From Deltaproteobacteria bacterium HGW-Deltaproteobacteria-15 (GTDB taxonomy: Bacteria; Desulfobacterota; DSM-4660; Desulfatiglandales; HGW-15), in the NCBI GenBank assembly GCA_002840535.1, contig PHBH01000022.1, positions 23,057 through 87,056 on the forward strand: 64,000 nucleotides of DNA. The letters run 5' to 3'. Every line of letters starts with the position of its first letter. Position 1 is the first letter of the stretch. Below, piece by piece: positions 37,224-46,028 of this stretch. The notes under the pieces were generated by a model that saw only the letters and a list, made by a program, of their open reading frames with translations, did no database searches and was not told the origin of the DNA. A program made the position numbers and the translations under genes.

Positions 37224-38285
37224 TCAGGCAGCCGCGCTCTTCCAGTTGTGTGATTTGAGAATTCTGCCGCTCCTGTCTATCACAAGACTGTGGCAGTCAG
37301 GGAGGGAATTGATGAATCGGGTTCCGGGTTCCGGATCCATGACAAAGACGCTGGTCGAGAGCGCGTCTGCGTCCATGGTGGTCTTTGCAATGACAGAGAC
37401 GCTGGTGCTGAGCGCAGGGGAGAGACCCGTTCTTGGATTCACTATGTGGTGGAACATTTTTTCCCTGTCATAGAAGACTTCATAGTTCCCGGACGTGGCT
37501 ATGGCGCCGTCGCGTATATGAATGATGTCTGGGTACTCGTTCTTCTTTTTCGGGTCCTGTACGGCGACGGTCCAGGGTTTCTCCTCTAAAGCGCTGCCCG
37601 CGGTCCTGATATCGCCGCCGGCATTGATCAGGTGGTTGGAGATCTTGCGCTTGGAAAGGAGCTCCGATGCCCTGTCCACGATATACCCCTTAGCGATTCC
37701 GTCGAGCGTAATCCCCATGCCGGGTCTCTTAAACGACACCGAACGGCCGCTGACTTCCACGTTTGCACCGTTCACGAGTTCGATCAACCCCCTCAGCTCT
37801 GATTCTTTGGGCTCGATCACTCTGCCCTTTTCGTACTTCGCCTGAAAGAGGTCCACGACAGGCTTGACCGTGATGTCGAATGCCCCTCCGGTGATCTTGT
37901 GAAAATAGAGGGATCTCTCCAGAACACGCTGCATTTCAGGAGGCGCATCAGCCAATCTGCCGTCCTTGTTGAGAACGGATATGGCAGTTGATCCGGCAAA
38001 GCGGTTCATCACCGCAGTCAGTCTCTCGATCTCTTCGAAGGCAAGTCCCAGGGCCTCTTCCGCCTGATCCTTGCTCGGATGGATCAGCGTCATAGAGACA
38101 ATCGTGCCCATGGCAAGCCTGGTCTCCGACACCTTGTAATTCTTCTGATCCAGTTTCAGCGCTTCTGCCGCCTTGGGCAGCAAGAGGCCCGATGCCGCGC
38201 CGAGCCCAAGCAATCCGGACATCTTCAGGAAAGCTCTTCGCCCGACCAGCCGGTCTTCCCGGGAAAACCGATCCAATGATTTCAT
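37224..38285 (-). CDS. apbE: FAD:protein FMN transferase (ApbE), Tat-exported
   Basis: 353 residues from ATG 38285 (AAAGGGAG upstream). A twin-arginine signal is clear: 'GRRAFLKMSGLLGLGAASG'. The ApbE fold includes 'MGTIVSMTLIHPS', 'FDITVKPVVDLF', 'GITLDGIAKGYIVDRASELL' and 'HLINAGGDIRTAGSA', with 'HHIVNPRTGLSPA' near the end. It attaches FMN to threonine residues of exported or membrane redox proteins (RnfG/D, NqrB/C, flavocytochromes). The substrate is unknown here, as no Rnf or Nqr gene lies in the window. It lies beside the Hdr cluster but on the other strand. Confidence 0.95.
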   Translation of the reverse strand: MKSLDRFSREDRLVGRRAFLKMSGLLGLGAASGLLLPKAAEALKLDQKNYKVSETRLAMGTIVSMTLIHPSKDQAEEALGLAFEEIERLTAVMNRFAGSTAISVLNKDGRLADAPPEMQRVLERSLYFHKITGGAFDITVKPVVDLFQAKYEKGRVIEPKESELRGLIELVNGANVEVSGRSVSFKRPGMGITLDGIAKGYIVDRASELLSKRKISNHLINAGGDIRTAGSALEEKPWTVAVQDPKKKNEYPDIIHIRDGAIATSGNYEVFYDREKMFHHIVNPRTGLSPALSTSVSVIAKTTMDADALSTSVFVMDPEPGTRFINSLPDCHSLVIDRSGRILKSHNWKSAAA

Positions 38286-38700
38286 GTTCATCTCCCTTTA
38301 AGACTGTGGTTTACCACCTTCCCTGGAAGTGGCAATCCCTGGGTGTTCCTTCAAGAAGAATCATTTTTACAGCATTCCCGCACAGGATGCAAGATGCAAG
38401 ATACAGGATTCAGGATCCAGGGTGCAAGATGCAAGATCCGGAGGCAGCCGAAATCGAAAAGGGTCCTCCTGGAATGATGGCGTTCATTCGGCGCAGCAAA
38501 CTTCACCCCCTCCGGGGTACACCAAAGCCGTCCCCTCCGGAGTCGGATCTTTACATTTGTTTTTCATTCGATGTTGGACGTTGGATGTTCGATGTTCGAC
38601 GTTCATCTTCCTCCCACTTCCCTGCATTGTGCATCCTGTATCCTGGATCTGCCTTTATCGTGCATCCTGGATCCAATCTGCTTCTGCACACTGAAGCTCG
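38286..38700. repeat. Repeat-rich intergenic region upstream of the Hdr cluster
   Basis: The region holds two kinds of repeats. 'aggatgcaagatgcaagata' (about 38384) and its reverse complement 'gcatcctgtatcctggatct' (about 38632) bracket it and recur at 54240-54390. 'gatgttggacgttggatgtt' (38572) belongs to the family at 35749. Both 100-aa plus-strand frames here consist of repeat sequence and are not called. Confidence 0.6.
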
Positions 38701-38729
38701 TTGACTTGCCTAATTAAAGTTTTTATACT
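38701..38729 (+). promoter_or_regulatory. Strong sigma70 promoter of the Hdr cluster
   Basis: TTGACT (38701-38706), a 17-base spacer, TATACT (38724-38729). Five of six bases match in each box. GGGAGG (38744-38749) lies downstream, 14 bases before the first ATG, a longer spacing than usual. Confidence 0.75.
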
Positions 38730-38763
38730 CCGTTTTCTGTAAAGGGAGGTTTTCCGTTCCTTC

Positions 38764-39996
38764 ATGGAAGATCCAGGCGCCAGAATAGACATCCGGCTTC
38801 TCGATGAACTCCGCCAGTACGGGGAGTTCAATGTCATCAACTGCTTCTCCTGCGGGCATTGCACGGCAGTCTGTAATCTGGTGAAGTCCGGGGAAGCTTT
38901 TCCACGCCGGGTGATCCGGTATGCTGTACTGGGCCTTCGCGACAAACTCGCGGCTGAAAAGGCTGTGTGGTCCTGCTACTACTGCGGCGAGTGCACTGCT
39001 GCGTGCCCCCGGCAGGCCACCCCCGGCCAGTTCATGGATGCGGCACGCCGGTATTTCATTGTTAACTGGGACGTCACTACCCTGAGCAGGCGCTTCTACA
39101 CCTCTCCCAGATTCACCTGGATCTCCATGACCGTTCTTGCCGTGGTCCTGGCCGTGCTTTTTCTCGCTACCGGCGGCAGAATGGTCTCCGAGAGGCCGGC
39201 GTTTTTCGAATTCATGAATTATGCGTTCCTCCATTACCTGGGGTATGCCGTGATGGCCCTGGTGGGCTTGGTGTTCGCCGCCAACTTTGCGAACATGGCC
39301 CGACAGATCATGAGAACGTTTCCAAAGACGCCGGGTCATGGCCCGGGCTCCTGGATCAAAGATGGTGTGCGTGCTGTCATGGACGTGGTGCAGGAGCTCG
39401 CTCTCCAGAAGGAATTCGATGAGTGCAAAGTCAAAGAATCGGAGAATCGAGAGCCCTGGTACCTGAGCCGTCGGGTCATGCACTTGGCCATCATGTGGGG
39501 GTTCCTGGGCTTGCTCGGGGCTACGACCTTCGATTTCCTCTTCAAGGAGCCGGGCTCGCACGTGCCGCTCTATTATCCGGCAAGGCTCCTGGGGACGCTG
39601 GCCGGGCTGCTCCTCCTCTACGGGACGAGCCTTGCATTGTGGCTGCGAAGGGAAAAAAAGGGGGGATTGTCTTTTGAGAAATCCTACCTGTCGGATTGGC
39701 TCCTTCTCTGGCTTTTGTGGGCCATCACGTTGAGCGGGTATCTCACCGAGATCGCAGTCTACCTGCCCAGGGGGTTCTTCTTGGGATATCTGATTCTTCT
39801 CGTACATACGATCCTGGCTCTCGAGCTGATGCTCCTGGTGCCGTTCACGAAATTCAGCCACGTGATTTACCGGCCGGTGGCGCTCTATCTGCACGCACTG
39901 TTGCTCCGGAGACGCGCCCGGTCTTTGCCGTTGAATTGGGATGCCTCCCGGTATCGGCCGAGAGAGGCCGTACCCTCCACTTCCGGTCCTGTGTAA
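38764..39996 (+). CDS. QmoC-like protein: HdrC domain fused to a NarI/HdrE-type membrane domain
   Basis: 410 residues. Two ferredoxin-type [4Fe-4S] motifs start the protein: C27-C30-C33-C37 ('INCFSCGHCTAVC') and C71-C74-C77-C81 ('WSCYYCGECTAACP'). About five membrane helices follow (115-370) with conserved histidines ('MNYAFLHYLGYAVM', 'RRVMHLAIMWG', 'LVHTILALELML', 'KFSHVIYRPVALYLHALLLR') that could bind heme b. This is the build of QmoC, the quinone-linked subunit of the Qmo complex, and of HdrCE. It should anchor the Hdr proteins to the inner membrane and link them to menaquinone. AprAB/QmoAB are absent, so I do not call it qmoC. Confidence 0.88.
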   Translation: MEDPGARIDIRLLDELRQYGEFNVINCFSCGHCTAVCNLVKSGEAFPRRVIRYAVLGLRDKLAAEKAVWSCYYCGECTAACPRQATPGQFMDAARRYFIVNWDVTTLSRRFYTSPRFTWISMTVLAVVLAVLFLATGGRMVSERPAFFEFMNYAFLHYLGYAVMALVGLVFAANFANMARQIMRTFPKTPGHGPGSWIKDGVRAVMDVVQELALQKEFDECKVKESENREPWYLSRRVMHLAIMWGFLGLLGATTFDFLFKEPGSHVPLYYPARLLGTLAGLLLLYGTSLALWLRREKKGGLSFEKSYLSDWLLLWLLWAITLSGYLTEIAVYLPRGFFLGYLILLVHTILALELMLLVPFTKFSHVIYRPVALYLHALLLRRRARSLPLNWDASRYRPREAVPSTSGPV

Positions 39997-40076
39997 GAGA
40001 GGCCAGAGCACGAATCGACGTCCTTTTTGGGTTATTCGGCTCAATGCACTCGCACGTGACCCACTAGTCGCTGGTC

Positions 40077-40203
40077 GCAGGTTGCTCAAAAACGTTCAGA
40101 TACAAGGCGACCGATGCGCCGGCGAATGAGGCGCACTTGGAAGTGCGCCGCAACGAGGCGGGGCGAGGTCAACGCAATAGATGGAAGTTTTTCAGCAACC
40201 TGC
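40077..40203. repeat. 127-bp MITE-like palindromic element
   Basis: Terminal inverted repeats 'gcaggttgctcaaaaac' (40077-40093) and 'gtttttcagcaacctgc' (40187-40203) match at 16 of 17 bases. The centre is itself palindromic ('gcgcacttggaagtgcgc', about 40131). It fills the gap between the QmoC-like and hdrA genes. No coding capacity; mobilised at most by an outside transposase. Confidence 0.7.
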
Positions 40204-40220
40204 CAGAATGTAGAGGGAAG

Positions 40221-42182
40221 ATGGAAAAAAGGATAGGCGTTTACGTCTGCCATTGCGGCACGAACATCGCGGGGAAGGTAGCGGTCGAAAAGGTCGCCGA
40301 GTATGCAAAGGGCTTGCCCGGGGTAGTGGTTGCAAGAGAGTACCGCTTCATGTGCTCGGACCCGGGGCAGGAGCTGATTCGAAAAGACATCGCGGAACAG
40401 CGGCTGAACCGGGTAATCGTGGCTGCGTGCTCCCCGAGGATGCACGAGGGGACCTTCCGCAAGGCCGTCGAGAAGGCGGGAATCAACCGCTATTTTCTGC
40501 AGATCGCAAATATCCGGGAGCATGTCTCCTGGCCCACGGAGGACCCTGAGGCCGCAACGCAGAAGGCCAAGGACATGGTCAGGGCGGCGGTAGCCAGGGT
40601 CCCTCTCCATGCCCCTCTTCGAACCCAGGAAGTGGCTGTGAACAAGGATGTCATGGTGGTGGGCGCAGGCATTGGCGGGATTCAGGCGGCCCTGGACATT
40701 GCCGACGGTGGGTACAAGGTCCATCTGGTGGAGCGTTTGCCCTCAGTGGGGGGCCACATGGCCCAGTACGACAAGGTCTTCCCTACCCTGGACTGCGCTG
40801 CCTGCATCGGCACCCCGAAAATGGTCGCCGTAGGCATGCACGAGCGGATCCAGTTGCACACGTACAGCGAGGTGGAAGAGGTTTCGGGGTTTGTCGGCCA
40901 GTTCAAGGTCAAGGTTCGCCACAAGGCGGCCTACGTCAACCACGATGTGTGCACGGGTTGCGGAATGTGCCAGGAAAAGTGTCCGAAAAAGGTCCCCTCC
41001 GAATTCCACATGAAACTGGGGGACCGGAAGGCCATTTACACGCTCTTTGCCCAGGCGGTTCCCAACAAGCCGGTCATCGACCGCGACAACTGCATCTATT
41101 TCCAGAAGGGGAAGTGCAGGGCCTGCGAGAAGTTGTGCGAGATGAAAGCGATCGATTTCGAGCAGCAGGACCGGGTGGAGGAGATCGAGGTGGGATCCAT
41201 CGTGGTGGCGACCGGTTTTGAGATCATGGACCCGAGCATCATTGAGTCCTATGGCTATGGCCGCTACCAGAACGTGTTCACCGGCCTCGAATTCGAGCGC
41301 ATGGTCCAGGGTTCAGGCCCTACCATGGGGAAAATACAGGGCAGGGACGGGACCATCCCCAAGGATGTGGCCATCCTTCATTGCGTGGGCAGCCGGGATT
41401 TGCGCTACCATGAATACTGCTCGCGTGTCTGCTGCATGTACGGCCTGAAACACGCCCATCAGATCCGGGAAAAGATCGGGGCCAACGTGTACATGTTCTA
41501 CATCGACATGCGCTGCTTCGGAAAAGGGTACGAAGAGTTTTACAATCGCGTGCAGAACGAGGGTGTGGTCATGATCCGGGGCAAGGCGTCCAAGGTGAGC
41601 GACCAGCCGATTCTCCCCGAAGACAAGGGTCGGTTGATCGTCACCGCCGAGGATACCGCCTCGGGCGAGAAGGTCTACGTGCCCGTGGACATGGTCCTCC
41701 TCTCCTCGGCCATGGAACCCCGCCCGGACGCACAGAAGACCGCGCGCGTCTTCAACATCAGCCGGAGCAAGGACGGATTCTTCCTGGAGCAGCACCCCAA
41801 GCTCGGCCCCGTGAACACGGCGGTTTCGGGGATCTTCCTGGCAGGGACCTGCCAGGGGCCCAAGGACGTGGTCGACACGGTGGGCCATGCTGCGGCCGCC
41901 GCATCCAAGGCCCTTTCCCTGGCGAGCAAGGGTGTGGTCGAGATGGAGTCCGTGGTTTCATCGATCGATCCGGAGGTCTGCGTGGGCTGCCAGTCCTGCA
42001 TCTCCGTGTGCCCCGCGAACGCCATCAACTACAATGACCGTCGTGGAATCTCCGTGATCAACGAGGCCGTCTGCCTCGGCTGCGGCTCTTGTGCGGCCAC
42101 CTGTCCGAGCGGTGCGGCCGGCCTCAAGCATTTCACACCCGATCAGGTCCTGACCGAAATCGAAGCCTTGATGGGAGCGTAA
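40221..42182 (+). CDS. hdrA: HdrA-like flavoprotein (heterodisulfide reductase subunit A type)
   Basis: 653 residues. ATG 40221 follows AGAGGG and begins 'MEKRIGVYVCHCGTNIAGKV', the canonical HdrA start. The N-terminal Fe-S domain (1-135) has cysteines in 'VCHCG', 'YRFMCSDPG' and 'VAACSPRMHEG'. The FAD Rossmann motif is 'GAGIGG' (148-153), and 'FPTLDCAACIGTPKM' is also conserved. Ferredoxin-type clusters lie in 'NHDVCTGCGMCQEKCPKK' and at the C-terminus in 'DPEVCVGCQSCISVCP' and 'CLGCGSCAATCPSG'. HdrA is the site of flavin-based electron bifurcation in the cytoplasm. Four bases separate it from the tandem HdrA. Confidence 0.94.
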   Translation: MEKRIGVYVCHCGTNIAGKVAVEKVAEYAKGLPGVVVAREYRFMCSDPGQELIRKDIAEQRLNRVIVAACSPRMHEGTFRKAVEKAGINRYFLQIANIREHVSWPTEDPEAATQKAKDMVRAAVARVPLHAPLRTQEVAVNKDVMVVGAGIGGIQAALDIADGGYKVHLVERLPSVGGHMAQYDKVFPTLDCAACIGTPKMVAVGMHERIQLHTYSEVEEVSGFVGQFKVKVRHKAAYVNHDVCTGCGMCQEKCPKKVPSEFHMKLGDRKAIYTLFAQAVPNKPVIDRDNCIYFQKGKCRACEKLCEMKAIDFEQQDRVEEIEVGSIVVATGFEIMDPSIIESYGYGRYQNVFTGLEFERMVQGSGPTMGKIQGRDGTIPKDVAILHCVGSRDLRYHEYCSRVCCMYGLKHAHQIREKIGANVYMFYIDMRCFGKGYEEFYNRVQNEGVVMIRGKASKVSDQPILPEDKGRLIVTAEDTASGEKVYVPVDMVLLSSAMEPRPDAQKTARVFNISRSKDGFFLEQHPKLGPVNTAVSGIFLAGTCQGPKDVVDTVGHAAAAASKALSLASKGVVEMESVVSSIDPEVCVGCQSCISVCPANAINYNDRRGISVINEAVCLGCGSCAATCPSGAAGLKHFTPDQVLTEIEALMGA

Positions 42183-42185
42183 TAC

Positions 42186-42323
42186 GTGAACCGAAATAGT
42201 GAGCGCATTGGGGAAAAGCGAGCGAGTCAAAGCAGACATAATCCTCGTGAGGTCGAAGATTCCCTGCAGGCCTGTCGCAGCGAAGCGGAGATCCCGCTCT
42301 GCGGGGCTGCAGGGAGCTTCAAC
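42186..42323 (+). repeat. Mosaic repeat, copy C, inside the tandem hdrA
   Basis: It starts 'gtgaaccgaaatagtgagcg', contains 'cctcgtgaggtcgaagattc' and ends 'ggggctgcagggagcttcaa'. It shares both ends with copies A (13338-13586) and B (51815-52105) but lacks their two central palindromic modules. It stays open in frame for 46 codons. Confidence 0.75.
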
Positions 42324-45300
42324 ACCGAAGATCAGGCCCAAGAACAACAAGAGAAATCGAAACTGGATTCCGATGTCCTCGTGATCGGTGCCGGCTTGTC
42401 CGGTTTGACCGCCGCATTCGATCTGGTTGAAAACGGGCGCACCGTGCTTCTCGTAGAGAGCGCGGCCGGCCACGGCGGATTCCTCACGCTGCTGGACCGG
42501 CAGTTCAGCACGGACAGCTGCGGTTTCTGCCAGATCCTTCCGCGAAGCCCGGACGGTGCGGAATTCTGTCTGAAATCGACGATGCACCATCCGATGATCG
42601 ATTTCCGTCCTTCGACTACCGTTGTCGGCGTGGAGGGCAACGCAGGGGATTTTACGGTCGTTCTCAATCGCCGCGCGACGGGTGTTGACCCGGACCGCTG
42701 CACCAACTGCGGCCGATGTATCGAGGCATGCCCGGAGTCCTATCCCGACCCGGTGCAGGCGGGCGTGGTCAACCGCAAGGCGATCGGCCGTCGCGCCCCT
42801 GTCTGCTCGCCGTCGAACATCGAAATAGACTGGGACCACTGCACCCGCTGCAAGGCCTGCGTGGAAGCCTGTCCCGAGAACGCCGTCAACCTCGAAGCTG
42901 GGAACCTTGAGGAAAAACGGAAGGTATCGGCGGTCGTGCTGGCCACGGGGTTCCGATTCTACGATCCATCGCCCCACCGCGAATATGGATACGGCCGCTA
43001 TAAGAATGTGGTCACAACGCTGGAGCTTGAGCGGCTCGTAGGGAAAAGTCTTCTGGAGGGGCATGAAACCATACGAAGGCCTTCCGACGGCCGCGTTCCC
43101 TCCCGCATCGCCTGGATCCAGTGCGTGGGCTCCAGGGAGGAAAAACGGAACTATTGCTCTTCCGTCTGCTGCATGATCTCCCTCAAAGAGGCCAGGAGAT
43201 GCCGGCAGCTGCTGCCGGATGCGCACCTGGAGATCTTCTACATGGATCTGCGCACCTGCGGCAAAGGGTACGAGTCCTACCTGAATGAGGCCAAAGAGAG
43301 GGGGATCGTCTTCACGCGGGGGAGACCGGGAGAGGTCCTCGAGAAGGACGGGGAGCTCCGGCTCTATGTGGAGGATGCAAACGGCGGCTGGCGCGAAGAT
43401 CCCTTTGACCTGGTCGTGCTCTCGGCCGGGTTCGAAGCCCATCCGGAGACCCTCAGGCTGGCGGAGGTTCTGGGGATTACCCTGGACCAGGACGGCTTTC
43501 TTCTTCAGCAGCCCGGTTTTCTGAGCCGCACCGAAAAGGAAGGCATCTTCGTCGCGGGTTCGGCTTCAGAGCCTCGGGATATCCCGGAATCCGTCATTCA
43601 GGCCCATGAGGCCGCTGCCTTGGCGGCAGGGGTTGGATCGATAGCGGGCATGGACCGGCAGGTGGTGCAGGACTCCCCCATGACGGATCTCCTGGAGGAG
43701 GATCTGCGGTCCCTGGTGGTCCTGTGCGACTGCTCGGGGACGATGACCGAAACCATTTCCGAAGAGCTTCGCGTCCGCATGAAAAACGAGCCTGGAGTGG
43801 TCGGGGTGAAGACCTGTTCACGGCTCTGCCACAAAGCGGATCTGGAGAGCCTGGCCCGTGACATCCAGGAACTGAAAGCCAACAGCCTGGTGGTAGGCGG
43901 TTGCACACCGCGCTGGCTGAACCGTCGTTTGAGGGGGATCTCCCCTCTGGATCCCAATCTGATCCAGGTCGTGAATTTGAGAGAGCAGACCGCCTGGCCG
44001 CGGGAAAACCATGCGGAAGCCCCCGGACCGGCCGAGGCTCAGCTCAGGGGTGCACTGGTCCGGTGCCGCGAGTACAGGCTACTGCCCAAGGTTCCGCAGA
44101 ACCGGGACAGCAGTTCCGAAGTGCTGGTCGTCGGTGGAGGCCCCGCTGGTCTCGCAGCGGCCCTTTCCCTCTCCGGGATGGGAAATGGAGTGACCCTTGT
44201 AGAGCGGGAGAACCAGTTGGGCGGCAATCTGCGGGGGATACACTACGGCCTGGATCCCAGGTTTCAACCGGACAAGATCCTGGAGGATCTCGTCGGCGGC
44301 GTTCAGGAGGGAGCCGGCATAACGGTGCTGACCGGAACAGTGGTTGCCGCCCTCGAAGGTCGCCCGGGGCTCTACAAGGCAAAGCTCCGGGGCCCGGACG
44401 GCAAAGAGGTGGAGAAGGGCTTCGCCGCAGCAATTTTGGCTACGGGCGCGCAGGTCAACCGGCCTCCTCTGTACCAGTATGGAAAGGATCCCCGGATTCT
44501 CACCCAAAAGGAATTGGAGGCGAGCCTCTTCGAAAACAAGCTCGACCCGAAAACATTGCGCGAGCTGATCATGATCCAGTGCGTGGGCTCCAGGAACGAG
44601 GAGCATCCCTACTGCAGCCGGATCTGCTGCGCGTCCTCCCTGAAGAATGCTCTCCGGCTCCTGGATGGAAACCCGGACTTGCGGATCATCGTCTTCTACC
44701 GGGACCTCCGGGCCTTCGGGCTTATGGAACGGCAATATCGGGAGGCCCGTGAAAAGGGCGTGCTCTTTGTCCCCTTCGAGCCCGATGCGGCGCCCGCCGT
44801 GGAGATCGGCGAAAACGTTCTCACCGTGACCGGACGCGATCCCATTGCAGGGGTGACCGTTCGCTTCCAGCCCGATCGCGTCATCCTGAGCACCGGCCTT
44901 GTCCCTGATGTTCCGCTGTCTCTCCTCGGCACCCTTGGAGTCGCTGCGGATCGGGAAGGATTTCTGAAGGAAGCCAATCCCAAGTTCCGGCCCATTGACC
45001 TGGCCGATGGGATCTATGGCTGCGGAATGGCGCTTGGGCCGGCGTTTGTGAACGAGGCCATGGCCCAGGGCCGCGGCGCCGCTGTCCGGGCGTCGGCATT
45101 CGTGCGGCGGATGAAAAGACCGGCCGCGCCGCAGACCGCAACGGTGCAGTCGTCCCGCTGCTCGGCATGCGGGCTGTGCGTGGCAGCCTGCCCTTTCAAT
45201 GCAAGGGAGCTGGACGAGGAAGCCGGCCACGCGGTAGTTCATGCGGAGCTCTGCCAAGGCTGCGGCAATTGCGCCGCCGTGTGTCCGAACGACGCGGCCC

Positions 45301-45362
45301 AGATGATGGGCGGAACGGACAGGCAGATCCTGTCGGTCATCGAAGAGCTGCTTGAGGCGTGA
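42186..45362 (+). CDS. Tandem HdrA-like protein with repeat-encoded N-terminus
   Basis: 1058 residues. It begins at a GTG four bases after hdrA; no ATG, GTG or TTG gives a better start before the first fold. Residues 1-46 are encoded by a mosaic repeat and look disordered. Module 1 has FAD motif 'GAGLSG' (68-73), 'STDSCGFCQILPRSP' and clusters 'DPDRCTNCGRCIEACPES' and 'WDHCTRCKACVEACPEN'. A second, complete HdrA follows: N-terminal Fe-S domain ('VVLCDCSGT', 'GGCTPRWL'), FAD motif 'VVGGGPAGLAAALSL', and C-terminal clusters 'RCSACGLCVAACP' and 'LCQGCGNCAAVCP'. It should carry two FADs. Related fused HdrA proteins (QmoB- or BamE-like) occur in Desulfobacterota. Confidence 0.9.
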   Translation: MNRNSERIGEKRASQSRHNPREVEDSLQACRSEAEIPLCGAAGSFNTEDQAQEQQEKSKLDSDVLVIGAGLSGLTAAFDLVENGRTVLLVESAAGHGGFLTLLDRQFSTDSCGFCQILPRSPDGAEFCLKSTMHHPMIDFRPSTTVVGVEGNAGDFTVVLNRRATGVDPDRCTNCGRCIEACPESYPDPVQAGVVNRKAIGRRAPVCSPSNIEIDWDHCTRCKACVEACPENAVNLEAGNLEEKRKVSAVVLATGFRFYDPSPHREYGYGRYKNVVTTLELERLVGKSLLEGHETIRRPSDGRVPSRIAWIQCVGSREEKRNYCSSVCCMISLKEARRCRQLLPDAHLEIFYMDLRTCGKGYESYLNEAKERGIVFTRGRPGEVLEKDGELRLYVEDANGGWREDPFDLVVLSAGFEAHPETLRLAEVLGITLDQDGFLLQQPGFLSRTEKEGIFVAGSASEPRDIPESVIQAHEAAALAAGVGSIAGMDRQVVQDSPMTDLLEEDLRSLVVLCDCSGTMTETISEELRVRMKNEPGVVGVKTCSRLCHKADLESLARDIQELKANSLVVGGCTPRWLNRRLRGISPLDPNLIQVVNLREQTAWPRENHAEAPGPAEAQLRGALVRCREYRLLPKVPQNRDSSSEVLVVGGGPAGLAAALSLSGMGNGVTLVERENQLGGNLRGIHYGLDPRFQPDKILEDLVGGVQEGAGITVLTGTVVAALEGRPGLYKAKLRGPDGKEVEKGFAAAILATGAQVNRPPLYQYGKDPRILTQKELEASLFENKLDPKTLRELIMIQCVGSRNEEHPYCSRICCASSLKNALRLLDGNPDLRIIVFYRDLRAFGLMERQYREAREKGVLFVPFEPDAAPAVEIGENVLTVTGRDPIAGVTVRFQPDRVILSTGLVPDVPLSLLGTLGVAADREGFLKEANPKFRPIDLADGIYGCGMALGPAFVNEAMAQGRGAAVRASAFVRRMKRPAAPQTATVQSSRCSACGLCVAACPFNARELDEEAGHAVVHAELCQGCGNCAAVCPNDAAQMMGGTDRQILSVIEELLEA

Positions 45363-45383
45363 GAGGCAAGTCTTGAAAAGATC

Positions 45384-45510
45384 GAACCGCCAAGACGCAA
45401 AGAACGCGAAGAAGGAAGAATGCAAGTATTTGTTTTTTCACCTGCCGGAGCAACTTCCGGAAGGTGAAAAAACAAATGTTTTCTTGGCGCACTTTGCGTC
45501 TTGGCGGTTC
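45384..45510. repeat. Nested inverted repeat (large cruciform)
   Basis: Outer arms 'gaaccgccaagacgcaaaga' (45384) and 'ttggcgcactttgcgtcttg' (about 45484) plus 'gcggttc' pair with few mismatches. Inside is a perfect 16-bp inverted repeat, 'atttgttttttcacct' (45428-45443) with 'aggtgaaaaaacaaat' (45462-45477), extended by ccgga/tccgg. It fills the gap before the mvhD-like gene. Confidence 0.75.
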
Positions 45511-45524
45511 AGAATTGCTAGTCT

Positions 45525-45555
45525 GTAGGATGGGTTGAGCCGAGCGAAACCCATC
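45525..45555. repeat. Short hairpin repeat (gtaggatgggt family), copy 1
   Basis: 'gtaggatgggttgagccgag' runs into 'cgaaacccatc'; gatgggtt pairs with aacccatc. A second copy is at 47180-47210. This family is widespread between genes of many bacteria. Confidence 0.65.
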
Positions 45556-45579
45556 ATGATTCCTGAGGAGGAGATTTCG

Positions 45580-46005
45580 ATGGAGAAACCTGAAGGCCCC
45601 AAAATCATCGCCTTTCTCTGCAACTGGTGCACTTACGCGGCCGCGGATCTGGCCGGCACGGCCCGCCTGACCTATCCGCCGAACGTCCGGACGGTGCGGA
45701 TCATGTGCACAGGCTCTCTGGATCCCATGTACGTGCTCAAGGCATTCCTGGAAGGGGCCGACGGAGTGCTGGTCGGTGGGTGTGCCCTGGGGGATTGTCA
45801 CTACACGAGCGGGAATTACAAAGCGCGTCGCAAGGTGGCCATCCTGCACGAGGTCCTGGATGCGGTGGGCATTGAGAAAAGTCGATTGTGGCTGCGCTGG
45901 ATCAGCGCCAGTGAAAGCGGCCTGTATGCAGAGACCATCCGTGAAATGACCAAGGCCATCAGCGCCATGGGACCGAGCCAGGTGCAGGCCCGGATGATCC
46001 TCTAA
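45580..46005 (+). CDS. MvhD-like iron-sulfur protein
   Basis: 141 residues from ATG 45580, which follows GGAGGAG; earlier ATGs lie in the repeat. It is the methyl-viologen-reducing hydrogenase delta subunit family: 'IAFLCNWCTYAAADLAGTAR', 'VRTVRIMCTGSLDPMYVLKA' and 'GVLVGGCALGDCHYTSGNYK'. Four or five cysteines hold a [2Fe-2S] cluster. In methanogens MvhD passes electrons between hydrogenase or formate dehydrogenase and HdrA. No selenocysteine is needed here, as all key positions are Cys. The FrhB-like gene follows 23 bases later. Confidence 0.93.
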   Translation: MEKPEGPKIIAFLCNWCTYAAADLAGTARLTYPPNVRTVRIMCTGSLDPMYVLKAFLEGADGVLVGGCALGDCHYTSGNYKARRKVAILHEVLDAVGIEKSRLWLRWISASESGLYAETIREMTKAISAMGPSQVQARMIL

Positions 46006-46028
46006 GAAAAACCGAGAAGGAGAGATCC

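Noticed and set aside
38192..38704. Plus-strand frames of 121 and 170 codons before the Hdr cluster
   Set aside because: They consist of intergenic word repeats and have no protein features.
41958..45425. Long minus-strand frames opposite the HdrA genes
   Set aside because: They are favoured by high GC in third positions; the sense frames carry all Fe-S and FAD motifs.
45580..46005. Possible selenocysteine in the MvhD-like protein, as in BamF
   Set aside because: All metal-ligand positions are Cys and there is no in-frame TGA.
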